The position numbers and the translations under genes are program-made. Shown here piece after piece: positions 5,739 through 6,488 of a stretch of 6,488 bases of DNA. Where the stretch lies: the NCBI GenBank assembly GCA_024710675.1, contig JANJUH010000436.1, positions 1 to 6,488 on the forward strand. Direction: 5' to 3'. Source of the DNA: Lysobacterales bacterium. Lineage in GTDB: Bacteria > Pseudomonadota > Gammaproteobacteria > Xanthomonadales > SZUA-5. The notes under the pieces were generated by a model. That model was not told the DNA's origin. It saw only the letters and a program-made list of their open reading frames with translations, and did no database searches. Positions within the stretch are counted from its first letter, which is position 1. The number at the start of each line of letters is the position of its first letter.

Positions 5739-5756
5739 GTCCGGATTCATCCGGAC
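5739..5756 (-). repeat. REP-like palindrome, inverted arm
   Basis: On the minus strand this reads GTCCGGATGAATCCGGAC, again an 8-bp stem with a GA centre, followed by CC as the first arm is. Compared with the first arm the three inner stem bases differ (CGG for GGC) yet remain fully paired, so the changes are compensatory. The two arms face each other, like a small REPIN, within the gap between panB and panC. Confidence 0.7.
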
Positions 5757-5823
5757 GCCTTTCGACCATCAGCCCCGCCAGTCCCGCTAGCATCACGCCC
5801 CCATTCAAACCACGGTCTCCCGC

Positions 5824-6488
5824 ATGCATCGCTTCGACGATCCCATTCCCTTGCGCGAGCAGATCCGCACCTGGCGCCAGTCCGGCGAGCGCATCGCCTT
5901 CGTGCCGACCATGGGCAACCTGCACGCGGGGCATCTCTCGCTGGTCGACCGGGCGCGCGGGCTGGCGGACCGGGTGGTGGCGAGTGTCTTCGTCAATCCG
6001 ACGCAGTTCGGGCCGTCCGAGGACTACGCGGCCTACCCTCGGACCCTCGAGCAGGATGCAAGCTTCCTGACTGAAGCCGGCTGCGATCTGCTCTACACGC
6101 CGACCATCCGGGCCATGTATCCCTACGGCAACACCGAGGCCTGGGTCGATGTGCCGGCGCTGGCTGGCATCCTCTGTGGCGAACACCGGCCCGGCCACTT
6201 CCGTGGGGTAGCCACGGTGGTGGCGCGCCTGTTCAACCAGGTGCTGCCCGATGTCGCGGTCTTCGGCGAGAAGGACTGGCAGCAGTTGCAGGTGATCCGG
6301 CGGATGACGACCGATCTCGCCTTCCCGATGGAGATCGTCGGTGCGCCGACGCTGCGCGAGGCGGACGGGCTGGCAATGTCCTCGCGCAACCAGGACCTCA
6401 CCGCCGATGAGCGCGACCGTGCCGCCGTGGTCTATCGCACGCTGCGGCAGGTGGTCGATGCGGTCTGCGCCGGGCGCACGATTCCTGT
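5824..6488 (+). CDS. panC: Pantothenate synthetase, C-terminus cut by window edge
   Basis: PanC joins pantoate and beta-alanine with ATP through a pantoyl-adenylate intermediate. The first 221 residues, of a usual total near 280, run to the window end with no stop. The Rossmann-type adenylating core shows VPTMGNLHAGHLSLV (27-41), where H34 and H37 form the HIGH-like motif. It continues with SVFVNPTQFGPSEDYAAYPRT (from 54), the ATP-site segment FGEKDWQQLQVIRRM (147-161) and READGLAMSSRN (178-189), whose SSRN replaces the KMSKS loop. The missing part is the C-terminal dimer/lid domain. ATG 5824 gives the expected N-terminus, but no Shine-Dalgarno is visible. The 155-bp gap from panB holds two palindromes and a weak -10-like TAGCAT (5788-5793), so panC may have its own promoter. 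panD often follows in gammaproteobacteria but is beyond the edge. Confidence 0.96.
   Translation, partial: MHRFDDPIPLREQIRTWRQSGERIAFVPTMGNLHAGHLSLVDRARGLADRVVASVFVNPTQFGPSEDYAAYPRTLEQDASFLTEAGCDLLYTPTIRAMYPYGNTEAWVDVPALAGILCGEHRPGHFRGVATVVARLFNQVLPDVAVFGEKDWQQLQVIRRMTTDLAFPMEIVGAPTLREADGLAMSSRNQDLTADERDRAAVVYRTLRQVVDAVCAGRTIP

Noticed and set aside
5696..5756. Intrinsic terminator after panB
   Set aside because: The two hairpins are not followed by a T-rich tract on either strand, only TTT in CCTTTCG, so they resemble REP palindromes more than a Rho-independent terminator.
1..6488. A novel multi-gene system
   Set aside because: Every gene identified belongs to a known housekeeping family in conserved gammaproteobacterial order. 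No unassigned stretch is long enough to hold another gene with support.

Overview
The window is a high-GC stretch of ordinary chromosome from a gammaproteobacterium, most likely a member of the Xanthomonadales (Lysobacterales). Three things point there: the gene order gcvR <-> dapA-bamC and pcnB-folK-panB-panC, which is typical of gammaproteobacteria; a DapA with the xanthomonad-like VTPPYxRPTQ active-site segment; and GTAGGAGCG-type REP palindromes. The taxonomic placement is inference by eye, not a search result.

Layout. At the left edge, on the minus strand, is the cut gene for the two-ACT-domain regulator GcvR. It diverges from dapA (lysine/diaminopimelate synthesis) across about 130 bp that hold two interleaved candidate promoters. 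dapA is followed after 21 bp by a short BamC-like outer-membrane lipoprotein gene. Next comes a roughly 200-bp interval between convergent genes, holding two tandem 68-bp inverted REP pairs (REPIN-like elements). Then, on the minus strand, come fdxA (seven-iron ferredoxin), a candidate terminator, and a tRNA-Glu gene with anticodon CUC and its own clear promoter. On the plus strand, pcnB (poly(A) polymerase I), folK (folate synthesis), panB and panC (pantothenate synthesis) form a compact cluster. pcnB and folK overlap by ATGA and folK and panB are 3 bp apart. panB and panC are separated by 155 bp containing a second, different inverted pair of palindromes. panC runs off the right edge.

How the genes relate. 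DapA commits aspartate semialdehyde to diaminopimelate and lysine, needed for the cell wall, while the lipoprotein belongs to the BAM outer-membrane assembly machine. FolK makes the pterin diphosphate used for folate, and PanB uses 5,10-methylene-tetrahydrofolate to make ketopantoate, so folK and panB are metabolically linked. PanC completes pantothenate, the coenzyme A precursor. PcnB acts on RNA 3' ends. GcvR is a post-translational brake on GcvA in enterobacteria.

I found no defence, mobile-gene, biosynthetic-cluster or otherwise novel multi-gene system. The points most worth a second look are small: two unrelated inverted REP pairs in one 3.6-kb span, an A11/A24 mismatch in tRNA-Glu at a known glutamate identity pair, a BamC-like protein with apparently only one folded domain, and a likely TTG start for dapA.
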